DNA of 64,000 nucleotides from assembly GCF_030646155.1 (NCBI RefSeq), contig NZ_JAUTDN010000006.1, positions 1-64,000 of the forward strand. The letters are read 5' to 3'. Positions within the stretch are counted from its first letter, which is position 1. Each line of letters starts with the position of its first letter. This DNA comes from Conexibacter sp. CPCC 205762 (GTDB lineage: Bacteria > Actinomycetota > Thermoleophilia > Solirubrobacterales > Solirubrobacteraceae). The notes under the pieces are model-generated. The model was not told where the DNA came from, ran no database searches, and saw only the letters and a list, made by a program, of their open reading frames with translations. Shown here one piece after another: positions 33,291 to 41,508 of the stretch. A program made the position numbers and the translations under genes.

Positions 33291-34823
33291 ATGCGGAACC
33301 CATGGGTCGCGATCGAAGCGTCGGTTGAACCCGTCTCGCAGGCACGGCTGATCGCTCGCGCGCGCGAGCACGTGCTGGAGGGCAACCCGCCGCCGCGCGT
33401 GCTGCGGCCGGTGGTGCTGGAGTCATGGCAGCGCTCGGCCAGAGCCGGCGTCTACGCCGAGCACGACGAGCTGCCGCCGCAGCTGACCTACGAGGAGCTG
33501 GAGGAGCGGCGCGCGCGCCATCCGCTGGCGGTCGCGATGCCGCTGATCCGCTCGCTGCTGGTCGACGTCGCCGAGGAGGCGCGTCACGTCGTCGCCGTCT
33601 GCGACGTGACCGGCCACCTGCTGTGGGTCGAGGGCAGCCGCGCGACCCAGCGCGCCGCCGAGGGGATCGGCTTCGTGCCCGGCTCCGACTGGAGCGAGGG
33701 GACGACCGGCACCAACGCGCCCGGCACCGCGATCGAGGCCGACCATCCGATCCAGGTCTTCGCCGCCGAGCACTACCACGCCACCCACGCCTCCTGGATG
33801 TGCGCCGCGGCCCCGATCCACGATCCCGAGGACGGCAACCTGCTCGGCGCCGTCGACCTGACCGGCTCCTTCGACACCGCTCACCCGTCGACGCTGGCGC
33901 TCGCGAACGCGACCGCGAGAGCGGTCGAGGCGCACCTGGCGGCGCTGGCGGCGTGGAAGGACGCGGCCGCGCTGGAGGCGGCGCGCGGCCAGATCGGCGC
34001 CGGCTCCAGCGTCACCGTCGTCTCGCCCGGCGGGCGGCTGCTGGGCGACGACATGGGCCGCCGCCGCGTGCCGCCGCCGACCGAGGCCGGCCGCCTGCGG
34101 ATAGGCCGCACGGTCGTCGAGGCGGAGCAGCTCGCGGGCGCGCCCGGCTACTGGGTGCTGCATCCCAACAGCCGCCGCCGCGCCGCGCCGTCGCTGAGCG
34201 AGGTCGCCGCGGGCGGGCGCGCCGCGATCGCCAGCGCCGGCGGCACGCTCGACCTGCGCCTGCTCGGCACGCCCGCCGACGCGCTCGTCGCCGCCGGCCG
34301 CCGGCTGACGGTGACGCCGCGCCAGCTGGAGATCTGCGCGCTGCTGGCGCTCCACCCCGACGGGCTCGGGAGCGGCGAGCTGCGCGAGCTGCTGTACGGC
34401 GACCAGGACGTCGCCGACGTGACGATCCGCAGCGAGCTGTCGCGCCTGCGGCGGACGCTCGGCCCGGCGCTGGCGGCCCGCCCGTACCGCTTCTCGGCGC
34501 CGGTCGCGACCGACGTCGAGCACGTCGAGCGGCTGCTGCACAGCGGCGACCTGAGGGCGGCGGTGCAGGCGTACGCGGGGCCGGTGCTGCCGGCGTCGCA
34601 GTCGCCGCGGATCGTCGACCTGCGCGACCAGCTGCACTACGAGCTGCGCGCCGCGCTGCTCGCCAGCGACGACGCCGACGCGCTGTTCCAGTGGATCCGC
34701 GCCCCGCACGGTGCGCGCGATGCGGCCGTCGCGCGCCGCCTGACCACCTTGATCTCAGCCCGTGACCCCCGCCGCGCGACAGCCGTGGCGGTCGTCGAAG
34801 CCGATCTGTTCGCGCGGCGCTGA
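33291..34823 (+). CDS. GAF-domain transcriptional regulator (AcoR-like N-terminus, winged-helix C-terminus)
   Basis: 510 residues. The N-terminal half resembles AcoR-type activators: VLESWQRSARAGV near 45, then a GAF domain with SEGTTGTNAPGTAI and HATHASWMCAAAPIHDP. No sigma-54 AAA+ domain (no GAFTGA, no Walker A) follows. After ~330 comes a winged-helix region (LTVTPRQLEICALLALHP ... SELSRLRRTLG) of the OmpR/SARP look, so it should work with ordinary RNA polymerase. ATG 33291 is the only start; its ribosome site is rather far (16 bases). As the last gene of the diol operon it probably senses a diol or aldehyde and controls both GCAACG-bearing promoters. Confidence 0.85.
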   Translation: MRNPWVAIEASVEPVSQARLIARAREHVLEGNPPPRVLRPVVLESWQRSARAGVYAEHDELPPQLTYEELEERRARHPLAVAMPLIRSLLVDVAEEARHVVAVCDVTGHLLWVEGSRATQRAAEGIGFVPGSDWSEGTTGTNAPGTAIEADHPIQVFAAEHYHATHASWMCAAAPIHDPEDGNLLGAVDLTGSFDTAHPSTLALANATARAVEAHLAALAAWKDAAALEAARGQIGAGSSVTVVSPGGRLLGDDMGRRRVPPPTEAGRLRIGRTVVEAEQLAGAPGYWVLHPNSRRRAAPSLSEVAAGGRAAIASAGGTLDLRLLGTPADALVAAGRRLTVTPRQLEICALLALHPDGLGSGELRELLYGDQDVADVTIRSELSRLRRTLGPALAARPYRFSAPVATDVEHVERLLHSGDLRAAVQAYAGPVLPASQSPRIVDLRDQLHYELRAALLASDDADALFQWIRAPHGARDAAVARRLTTLISARDPRRATAVAVVEADLFARR

Positions 34824-34824
34824 G

Positions 34825-34875
34825 CGAGCCGCGTGACGTTACTGTCGATAAACCGCAGTAACTTCACGCAGCTCG
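34825..34875. terminator. long imperfect hairpin between convergent genes
   Basis: Arms 34825-34844 and 34856-34875 (core GTTACTG/CAGTAAC with flanking CGTGA/TCACG and CGAG/CTCG) around an 11-base loop, between the regulator and the PHP-glycosyltransferase stops. No T-tract on either side. Probably a bidirectional transcription end. Confidence 0.55.
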
Positions 34876-34882
34876 GCGGGAA

Positions 34883-37183
34883 CTAGGCCGTCTGCGCCTC
34901 CTCCGCGGCCTCCGCCGGCGCGAGCGCGCGGCGGTAGCCGTCGGCGAGCTGGCGCAGGGCGCCGCTCCAGGAGCGGTGGCGGACGGCCTCGACGCCGGCG
35001 GCCGACAGCCGCTCGCGCAGCGCCGGCCGGCGCGCGAGGTCGACCAGCGCCGCCGCCAGCAGGTCGGCGTCGGGCGGGCAGAGCCAGCCGCTGCGCGTGT
35101 GCTCGACCAGCTCGGCCGGGCCGCCGGCGTCGACCGCGATCACCGGCAGGCCGCTCGCCTGCGCCTCCAGGATCACCTGGCCGAAGGTGTCGGTCTCGCT
35201 CGCGAACAGGAAGATGTCGGCGTCGGCGTACGCCTGCGCGAGCGCGTCGCCGTCGAGCCAGCCGAGGAAGCGCGCGCTGTCGCCGAGGCGGGCGCGCAGC
35301 GTCTCCTCCTCCGGGCCGCCGCCGGCCAGCGCGAGCTGCAGCCGCGGCTCGCGCGCGTGGGCGCGCAGGAACGCGTCGGCGAGCAGGTCGGCGCCCTTCT
35401 CGGCCGTCAGGCGGCCGGCGTAGAGGACGGTCAGCGGCTCGCGCGCGCCGACGCCGCTGAGGCCCTCGGCCGGCTGCGGGCGCGTGCGCTTGGCGGGCGA
35501 GAAGCGCGAGAGGTCGACGCCGCGGTCCCAGCGGCCGATCTGCTCGCGCGCGATCCCCAGCTCGGCGAGCGAGCTGTCGGCCGCCGCGCTCGGCGACAGC
35601 ACCTGGCCGCACTGCCCGTAGAAGACCGCCAGCGCCATCTGCACGGCTGCCTCGATCCGCTCGTCGGCGGTCCGCAGGCGGGCGTAGGCGGCCAGCTCGG
35701 TGTGGTAGCTGCCGACGACCGGCAGCCCCAGCAGCCGCGCCATCAGCGCGGCGCCGATCCCGGCCGGGCCGGGGGAGACGAGGTGGACGAGGTCGTAGCC
35801 GCCGTCGGTCAGCGCCTCGGCGATCGTCGGCAGCGACGGCACGCCGACGCGCAGGCCGGGGTAGAACGGCACGTCGACCTCGGCGACCGCGGCGAGGCGG
35901 CGGTCGACGTGCGGGTCGGTGCCGACGACCTCGACCTCGAAGCCGGGCAGCCCGTGCTCGCGGATCTGCTGCAGCGTGTGCGTGACGCCGTGCATCGAGC
36001 CGACGCCGTCGGCGACGAGCGCCACGCGCGTGACGTCGCGCTCGCGGGCCGACAGCTTGTCCTTCTCTCTCGCGAGGAAGGCCTGCGCCGGCACGTAGGG
36101 GATCGCGGGCAGGCAGGCGGCGAACAGCTCCAGCCCGACGGCGCCGATGCGGTCGATGTCGCCGGCGCTCGCGAGCGCGTTCTCGACGGCGCGCGCCAGC
36201 CGCTTCTCGTGCACGCGGCGGGCGCGGCGGGCGAGGTCGGAGTGCGAGAAGTCGTCGCGCTGCATCAGCGCGACGAGCGCGTCGGCGTCGGGCGCGAGGT
36301 CGAGCGCGTCGAGCCACGCCGACAGCAGCCGGCGGCCGTCGTCGGGGCCGAGGCCGCTGCCCTCCTCGCCCTTGCGGTCGTCGGCCTCGAGCATCATCCG
36401 CTCGCACATCTGCAGGACCGCGAACGGGTCCGGCGCCTCCGTGCGGTCGGCGCCGATCGAGCGCGCGGCGAGCGCGATCGCGGCGTGCGACCACTTCGCG
36501 GCGCTGCCCTGTCTGCCGTGCGCGGCGACGCGGCCGGCGCGGATGTGGGCGAGAAACTCGTCGGGCGTGGCGGCGGCCGGAGCCTGCGTGCACGTGCGAC
36601 CGATGTCGACGCCCGCATGGTCGTCCGAGCCGCCGACGCCCGTTCCCCCGTGGGTCTCGATGTAGATCGCGGCGGGAGCGTTCAGCTCCGGTGCGCGCGA
36701 CCCGTTGCGGACCTCCCAGACGGGGAAGAGCTGCGCGAGCCGCCGTCGGTGGCGCGGAGCCAGTGGCGCCTCGACGGCGTAGAAGGGATGCGCGAGCGCG
36801 CACGCGATCTCGTTGCCCTGCAGGTACTCGGCGACCGCCTCGACGTCGCGCGCGTTGGCCTGCAGCCAGGCGTGGTCCGCGGGCGTGATCCCCCAGCAGA
36901 GGACGTGGACGGCCTGCGGCTCGCCGCGGAACCAGGTCGTCAGCTCCTCCGAGACGAACACGTCCGGCAGGCCGAGCCGCTGCAGCTCGAGACAGCCGTC
37001 GATCGTGTCGTGGTCGGTGATCGTGACGAAGTCCATCCCCCGCAGCTTCGCCAGCTCGTAGACGGCCTGCGGCGGCGTGGCGCACTCCGGCAGCCCGACC
37101 GCCCGCTGCACGCCGAGCTTCGACAGCTGGCTCGCCGTCGAGTGGCAGTGCAGATCGGCTCGCGTCACCTGGTTCTCGCGCAT
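34883..37183 (-). CDS. PHP-domain / GT4 glycosyltransferase fusion
   Basis: 766 residues. N-terminal PHP metallo-phosphoesterase domain (~1-330): ADLHCHST (metal-binding HxH), FVTITDHDTIDG, EIACALAHPFYAV and GSDDHAGVDIG. The C-terminal ~390 residues are a GT-B glycosyltransferase of family 4: GVGSMHGVTHTL, LVHLVSPGPAGIGAAL, SYHTELAAYAR, LYAGRLTAEKGADLLADAF and the FASETDTFGQVILEAQASG donor site. It probably hydrolyses a phosphate and transfers a sugar to a lipid or metabolite; exact substrates unknown. ATG 37183 and GTG 37189 are both possible, neither with a ribosome site. An inverted repeat overlaps the start. Divergent from the aldehyde dehydrogenase. Confidence 0.88.
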   Translation of the reverse strand: MRENQVTRADLHCHSTASQLSKLGVQRAVGLPECATPPQAVYELAKLRGMDFVTITDHDTIDGCLELQRLGLPDVFVSEELTTWFRGEPQAVHVLCWGITPADHAWLQANARDVEAVAEYLQGNEIACALAHPFYAVEAPLAPRHRRRLAQLFPVWEVRNGSRAPELNAPAAIYIETHGGTGVGGSDDHAGVDIGRTCTQAPAAATPDEFLAHIRAGRVAAHGRQGSAAKWSHAAIALAARSIGADRTEAPDPFAVLQMCERMMLEADDRKGEEGSGLGPDDGRRLLSAWLDALDLAPDADALVALMQRDDFSHSDLARRARRVHEKRLARAVENALASAGDIDRIGAVGLELFAACLPAIPYVPAQAFLAREKDKLSARERDVTRVALVADGVGSMHGVTHTLQQIREHGLPGFEVEVVGTDPHVDRRLAAVAEVDVPFYPGLRVGVPSLPTIAEALTDGGYDLVHLVSPGPAGIGAALMARLLGLPVVGSYHTELAAYARLRTADERIEAAVQMALAVFYGQCGQVLSPSAAADSSLAELGIAREQIGRWDRGVDLSRFSPAKRTRPQPAEGLSGVGAREPLTVLYAGRLTAEKGADLLADAFLRAHAREPRLQLALAGGGPEEETLRARLGDSARFLGWLDGDALAQAYADADIFLFASETDTFGQVILEAQASGLPVIAVDAGGPAELVEHTRSGWLCPPDADLLAAALVDLARRPALRERLSAAGVEAVRHRSWSGALRQLADGYRRALAPAEAAEEAQTA

Positions 37184-37186
37184 GCT

Positions 37187-37219
37187 CACAAAATGGCGTG
37201 CAAATCAGCGCCTTTTGTG
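37187..37219. promoter_or_regulatory. inverted repeat at the start of the PHP-glycosyltransferase gene
   Basis: CACAAAATGGCG (37187-37198) and CGCCTTTTGTG (37209-37219) form an imperfect 11-bp dyad (one bulged base) immediately beside the start codon. Likely a repressor site; sequence differs from the GCAACG motifs further right, so a different protein is expected. Confidence 0.5.
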
Positions 37220-37266
37220 ATCAGCAAGCGAAGATCGTGTGGCCGGGGAGTGAACGTGCACCCGCC

Positions 37267-37296
37267 GCAACGTTGCATCGCAACGGTTCCGCAACG
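37267..37296. promoter_or_regulatory. GCAACG motif cluster before the aldehyde dehydrogenase
   Basis: Palindrome GCAACGTTGC 37267-37276, then GCAACG 37280-37285 and 37291-37296, about 50 bases before the gene's start. Same hexamer as at 27773-27825 before the diol dehydratase operon, implying shared control. Confidence 0.6.
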
Positions 37297-37347
37297 TCGG
37301 CCGGCGTACTGTCGATGGCAGGAGAACCCGACGAAGGAGAGATCGTC

Positions 37348-38841
37348 ATGGCTGTTGCCGTTTCCATGGCCGACGCGACCCGCCGCTTCACCTCCGAACC
37401 GCGCAAGCTGCTGATCGGCGGCGAGTGGCGCGATTCCGTGAGCGGCAAGACGTTCGAGACCTACGACCCCGCGACCGGCGCCGTGCTGGCGACCGTCGCC
37501 GAGGGCGACAAGCAGGACGTCGAGCTGGCCGTCGCGGCCGCGCGCAAGGCGCTCGACGGACCGTGGGCGAAGCTGAACCCCTCCGAGCGCGGCCGGATCG
37601 TGCACCGCATCGGCGACCTGATCATGGAGCACGCCGAGGAGCTGGCCGAGCTGGAGACGCTCGACAACGGCAAGCCGAAGGGCGTCGCGCTGGCCGCCGA
37701 CGTTCCGCTCGCCGCCGACCTCTTCTGGTACATGGCCGGCTGGGCGACGAAGCTCAACGGCGGCACGATCAACCCGTCGGTGCCGTACATGCCGGGGGCG
37801 GAGTTCCACGCCTACACGCTGCGTGAGCCGGTCGGCGTCGTCGGCCAGATCATCCCCTGGAACTTCCCGCTGCTGATGGCGGCGTGGAAGCTCGGCCCGG
37901 CGCTGACGACCGGCTGCACGGTCGTGCTGAAGCCGGCGGAGCAGACGCCGCTGAGTGCGCTGCGGCTCGCCGAGCTGATCCAGGAGGCCGGCGTCCCGGA
38001 CGGCGTCGTCAACGTGATCCCCGGCTTCGGCGAGACCGCCGGCGCCGCGCTCGCCCAGCACCCGGGCGTCGACAAGGTCGCCTTCACCGGCTCGACCGAG
38101 GTCGGCAAGCTGATCGCCCAGCAGGCGACCGGCAACCTCAAGCGCGTCTCGCTGGAGCTCGGCGGCAAGTCGCCGAACATCGTCTTCAGCGACGCCGACG
38201 TCGACGCCGCGATCGCCGGCGCCGCGCAGGGGATCTTCTTCAACCAGGGCGAGGTCTGCTCGGCCGGCTCGCGCCTGTACGTGCAGGAGGATCAGTTCGA
38301 CCGCGTCGTCGAGGGCCTCACCAGCGCGGCCCAGTCGATCAGAGTCGGCCACGGCCTCGACCCCGACACGGAGATGGGCCCGCTCGTCTCGCAGGAGCAG
38401 TTCGACCGCGTCACGAGATACCTCTCGATCGGCGAGCAGGAGGGCAACCGCGCGACCGCCGGCGGCAGCGCGATCGACGGCGAGGGCTGGTTCGTCCAGC
38501 CGACCGTGCTCGTCGACGCCAAGCCCGAGCACACGATCGTGCAGGAGGAGGTCTTCGGCCCGGTGATCGCGGCGATGCCGTTCAGCGACGTCGACGACCT
38601 CGCCCGCCAAGCCAACGACTCCCACTACGGCCTCGCCGCCGGCGTCTGGACGCGCGACATCTCGAAGGCGCACAAGCTGGCGAAGCGGATCAAGGCCGGC
38701 ACCGTCCACGTCAACTCGTACCACGTCTTCAGCGCCGAGCTGCCGTTCGGCGGCTACAAGCAGTCCGGCTGGGGCCGCGAGATGGGCGAAGAGGTGCTCA
38801 ACAACTACATGGAGACCAAGTCGGTCATCGTCGGGCTCTGA
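37348..38841 (+). CDS. NAD(P)-dependent aldehyde dehydrogenase
   Basis: 497 residues, typical of the non-acylating ALDH superfamily. Motifs: PWNFPLLMAAWK, VLKPAEQTPLSAL, FTGSTEVGK (cofactor), LELGGKSPNIVF (general-base Glu) and FNQGEVCSAGSR (catalytic Cys ~300). It oxidises an aldehyde to the free acid, not to acyl-CoA. AAGGAG lies 8 bases upstream of ATG 37348. GCAACG motifs upstream tie it to the diol dehydratase operon; the natural substrate is then propionaldehyde or 3-hydroxypropionaldehyde (inferred). Earlier in-frame codons in the divergent region are not part of the protein. Confidence 0.93.
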   Translation: MAVAVSMADATRRFTSEPRKLLIGGEWRDSVSGKTFETYDPATGAVLATVAEGDKQDVELAVAAARKALDGPWAKLNPSERGRIVHRIGDLIMEHAEELAELETLDNGKPKGVALAADVPLAADLFWYMAGWATKLNGGTINPSVPYMPGAEFHAYTLREPVGVVGQIIPWNFPLLMAAWKLGPALTTGCTVVLKPAEQTPLSALRLAELIQEAGVPDGVVNVIPGFGETAGAALAQHPGVDKVAFTGSTEVGKLIAQQATGNLKRVSLELGGKSPNIVFSDADVDAAIAGAAQGIFFNQGEVCSAGSRLYVQEDQFDRVVEGLTSAAQSIRVGHGLDPDTEMGPLVSQEQFDRVTRYLSIGEQEGNRATAGGSAIDGEGWFVQPTVLVDAKPEHTIVQEEVFGPVIAAMPFSDVDDLARQANDSHYGLAAGVWTRDISKAHKLAKRIKAGTVHVNSYHVFSAELPFGGYKQSGWGREMGEEVLNNYMETKSVIVGL

Positions 38842-38912
38842 ATTCCTTTCCCAGGGGGCGGCGCGCTGGTTCCCGCTTGCGCCCGCTCCCCGGGGAGGCG
38901 TAGCGTGATGCG

Positions 38913-39410
38913 ATGTTCGACAGAAGATCTGCACTAGCCATCCTGGCGACCGCCATGCTGCTCGCGGTTGCCGGATGTGGGAGCTCGGGCGGCGACGACT
39001 CCGCCACCGTCGCGACGGCGGCACCTGACGGCAGCGCCGCGTTCGTGAGAGCGGCTTGGGACGTCTGCGACGGGTTGAACGCCGAGATCGCGGCCGTGCC
39101 GAGATCGTCGCTGACGCAGCAGGACCCGGCCAGAGACACGGCCGTGTGGCTCGAGCAGGTGATCAGAATCCGCCGCGACGGCGCGAGCAGACTTGCGCAG
39201 GTGGAGGTGCCTGCCGACGCGAAGGGTGAGTACGACCAGTTCGTCGCGCTGATCGGAGAGCAGACCGACAGCTTTCAGAGAATCCACGACGCGATGGCGT
39301 CGGGCGACAGAGCGACCGCGGACGCAGCCTCGACCGACAGCGCGGTCGCCAACGAGAAGCAGAACGCGATCGCCAGAAGACTGGGGATAGACGGCTGCGC
39401 GGGCGGCTGA
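38913..39410 (+). CDS. small lipoprotein of unknown function
   Basis: 165 residues. Signal peptide with lipobox LAVAGC (~17-22), then a Ser/Gly/Asp spacer and a helical domain with two Cys (in WDVCDGL and at the very end IDGCAGG) that could form a disulfide. No family recognised. AGA encodes nearly all the downstream arginines. Ends 12 bases from the convergent LysR stop. No ribosome site is evident before ATG 38913, which is set by the signal peptide. Confidence 0.75.
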   Translation: MFDRRSALAILATAMLLAVAGCGSSGGDDSATVATAAPDGSAAFVRAAWDVCDGLNAEIAAVPRSSLTQQDPARDTAVWLEQVIRIRRDGASRLAQVEVPADAKGEYDQFVALIGEQTDSFQRIHDAMASGDRATADAASTDSAVANEKQNAIARRLGIDGCAGG

Positions 39411-39422
39411 GCGGGAGGCGCG

Positions 39423-40337
39423 TCAGGCCTGCGGGGCGAGGGTCGTTGCGAGCCAGCTCCAGAACCGCTCGGCCTGTCTCGGCAGGGCGCGGCGGGGGTC
39501 ACGGACGGCGCGCAGCTCGCGCGCCAGCGGGACGTCGCGGAGGGGGACGGTGCGGAGGGTGCCGTTGCGCTGCTCGGCGTCGACCGCCAGGCGTGACAGC
39601 AGTGCGAAGCCGCCGGCGGCGAGCGCGCGCTTGACGCTCTCGGCGCTCGCCAGCTCCAGCAGCGGCTCCAGCGCGACGTCCTGCTCGGCGAGCGCGGCGG
39701 TCGCGACCATGCGGGTGCCGGAGCCGGCCTCGCGGGCGACATAGGGCTGGCCGCGCAGCTCAGCCGCGCGCAGCGATCTGCGGCGTGCCCAGCGGTGCGC
39801 GGTCGAGACGACGACGGCGATCTCGTCGCGGTGGACGACGAGCGGCTCGAGGCTGCCGAGCGGGTCGCGGCCCTCGACGAAGCCGATCTGCGCGCGCCGT
39901 TCGCGCAGCGCCGCGATCACGCCCGCCGAGTTGACGATGTCGACCTGCGCGTGGACGGTCGGCAGCTCGCCGCGGAAGCGCGCCAGCCAGTCCGGCAGCA
40001 GGAACTCGCCGACGGTGTGGCTGGCGGCGAGCGCCAGCGAGGGCCCGCCGTCGCGCTGGTGGCTGGCGAGCGCCTCCTCGGCGTCGCGCAGGGCGGCCAG
40101 CACGCGCTTGGCCTCCGGGTAGAGGACGCGGCCGGCGCCGGTCGGGCGGACGCCGAAGCGGCCGCGCTCCAGCAGCGTCGCGCCGGTGCGCCGCTCCAGC
40201 GCCGCGACGCGCTTGGTGACCGCCGACTGCGTCAGCTCGAGCGTGTCGGCGGCGCCGCGCATCGTGCCGGCCTCGAAGGCGGCGACGAACGCCGCCAGGT
40301 CGGCGCTCGGGAGCGGGTTGGCGGTCAGTTCGCCCAT
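39423..40337 (-). CDS. LysR-family transcriptional regulator
   Basis: 304 residues. N-terminal winged helix-turn-helix (FVAAFEAGTMRGAADTLELTQSAVTKRVAALERRTGATLLER, ~15-60) and the two-lobed effector domain after ~90, beginning LALAASHTVGEFLLP. Divergently placed next to a TDT-family transporter, with two identical dyads in between, so it probably controls that gene and itself. ATG 40337 fits the usual ~10 residues before the helix. Effector unknown; a small anion or sulfite would fit the transporter family. Confidence 0.9.
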   Translation of the reverse strand: MGELTANPLPSADLAAFVAAFEAGTMRGAADTLELTQSAVTKRVAALERRTGATLLERGRFGVRPTGAGRVLYPEAKRVLAALRDAEEALASHQRDGGPSLALAASHTVGEFLLPDWLARFRGELPTVHAQVDIVNSAGVIAALRERRAQIGFVEGRDPLGSLEPLVVHRDEIAVVVSTAHRWARRRSLRAAELRGQPYVAREAGSGTRMVATAALAEQDVALEPLLELASAESVKRALAAGGFALLSRLAVDAEQRNGTLRTVPLRDVPLARELRAVRDPRRALPRQAERFWSWLATTLAPQA

Positions 40338-40355
40338 CTCGTCATCATCGCAACA

Positions 40356-40393
40356 ATTCCAATTCGGAATACTGACCCATTCCACATCGGAAT
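40356..40393. promoter_or_regulatory. two ATTCC-N5-GGAAT dyads (LysR operator)
   Basis: ATTCC-AATTC-GGAAT at 40356-40370 and ATTCC-ACATC-GGAAT at 40379-40393, centres 23 bases apart (about two helical turns), in the divergent region between the LysR gene and the transporter. The first is 19 bases from the LysR start. Same arms, same spacing: a convincing tandem operator. Confidence 0.75.
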
Positions 40394-40440
40394 CGATCGC
40401 GGCCGATGTCGACTGGTTCCGAGCCCCGTCCGGGCGCACC

Positions 40441-41508
40441 ATGGATGACGTGAGGGTCGCCCCCAACTGGTTCACCGCCGCGATGGGCACCGGCATCGTC
40501 GCCAACGCCGCCGTGCTGCTGCCGCTCGACCTGCCCGGTCTGCATGCGCTCGCGCTCGCCGCCTGGGTCGCGGCGGTGCTGCTGCTGGCGAGACTGCTGG
40601 CGCTCTGCTTCCAGCAGTGGCGCAGCGGCTGGTCGCTGCCGAGCGTCACGCTCGCCAGCGCGCCCTTCTGGGGCGCCCCGCCGATGGCGCTGATGACGAT
40701 CGCCTCCGGCACGCTGCTGGTCGGCCGCGACCTGCTCGGCGAGGACGCCGCGCTGGCGGTCGCGGCGGTGATGTGGAGCACCGGCACGATCGGCGGCCTC
40801 GTCGCCGTCTGGGCCGTTCCGCGCTGGCTGCGCAACCATCCCGACAGCCGGCTCGACGACGTCTACGCGACCTGGCTGCTGCCGGTCGTGCCGCCGCTCG
40901 TCTCCGCCACCAGCGGCGCCGCGCTGATCGCCAGAGCGCCCGCGGGCCCGCTGCGGACCGGTCTGCTGCTCGCCTGCTGCGCGCTGTTCGCGCTCAGCAT
41001 CACGGCCGTGATCGCGACCAAGCGGCTGCTCGTGCGCCGTCTCAGGCGGCACGGCGCCGGCCCCGCGCGGATGGTGCCGACGCTGTTCATCGCGCTCGGC
41101 CCGCTCGGCCAGTCGGTGACCGCGGCCTGCCTGCTGGCGGCGGTCGCGCCGGTGGCGGTCGGCGCGCGGCTGGCGCACGGCATCGACGTGTTCGCGCTCG
41201 TCTTCGCGATACCGGTCTTCGCGCTCGCGCTGATCTGGCTGACGGTCGCGGCGACCGTCACCGCCCGCACCGCGCGCGGCCCCGGCCTGCCGTTCGCGGC
41301 GACCTGGTGGAGCTTCATCTTCCCGCTCGGGACCTGCGTCACCGGCAGCTCCGGGCTGGCGCAGCGGCTCGGCGCCGCGCCGCTGACGTGGATCGCCGGG
41401 CTGCTGTTCGCGGCGCTGCTGGCGGCGTGGGTGACGGTCGCCGCGGCGACCGCCCGCCATGCCTACACGCGCCGCGCGGGCGCTACTCCAGCTCCGACGC
41501 CTGCGTGA
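40441..41508 (+). CDS. TDT-family transporter (TehA/Mae1/SLAC1 type)
   Basis: 355 residues with about ten transmembrane helices. The N-terminal NWFTAAMGTGIVANAA is the TDT signature (…WFs..MGtGi…), and the later WWSFIFPLGTCVTGS is the matching C-terminal block. Family members move tellurite, malate, sulfite or other small anions. ATG 40441 is chosen; no strong ribosome site is visible and GTG 40450 is an alternative. Expression is probably controlled by the divergent LysR protein. The 3' end overlaps the convergent aldo/keto reductase gene by 26 bases. Confidence 0.9.
   Translation: MDDVRVAPNWFTAAMGTGIVANAAVLLPLDLPGLHALALAAWVAAVLLLARLLALCFQQWRSGWSLPSVTLASAPFWGAPPMALMTIASGTLLVGRDLLGEDAALAVAAVMWSTGTIGGLVAVWAVPRWLRNHPDSRLDDVYATWLLPVVPPLVSATSGAALIARAPAGPLRTGLLLACCALFALSITAVIATKRLLVRRLRRHGAGPARMVPTLFIALGPLGQSVTAACLLAAVAPVAVGARLAHGIDVFALVFAIPVFALALIWLTVAATVTARTARGPGLPFAATWWSFIFPLGTCVTGSSGLAQRLGAAPLTWIAGLLFAALLAAWVTVAAATARHAYTRRAGATPAPTPA

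Noticed and set aside
37198-37347. Upstream 50-codon extension of the aldehyde dehydrogenase
   Set aside because: It would translate through the GCAACG operators; ATG 37348 has an AAGGAG at 8 bases and the right family length.
40341-40835. N-terminal extension of the LysR regulator by ~166 codons
   Set aside because: It would cover the operator dyads and lie antisense to the TDT gene; the LysR helix-turn-helix starts at the normal distance from ATG 40337.
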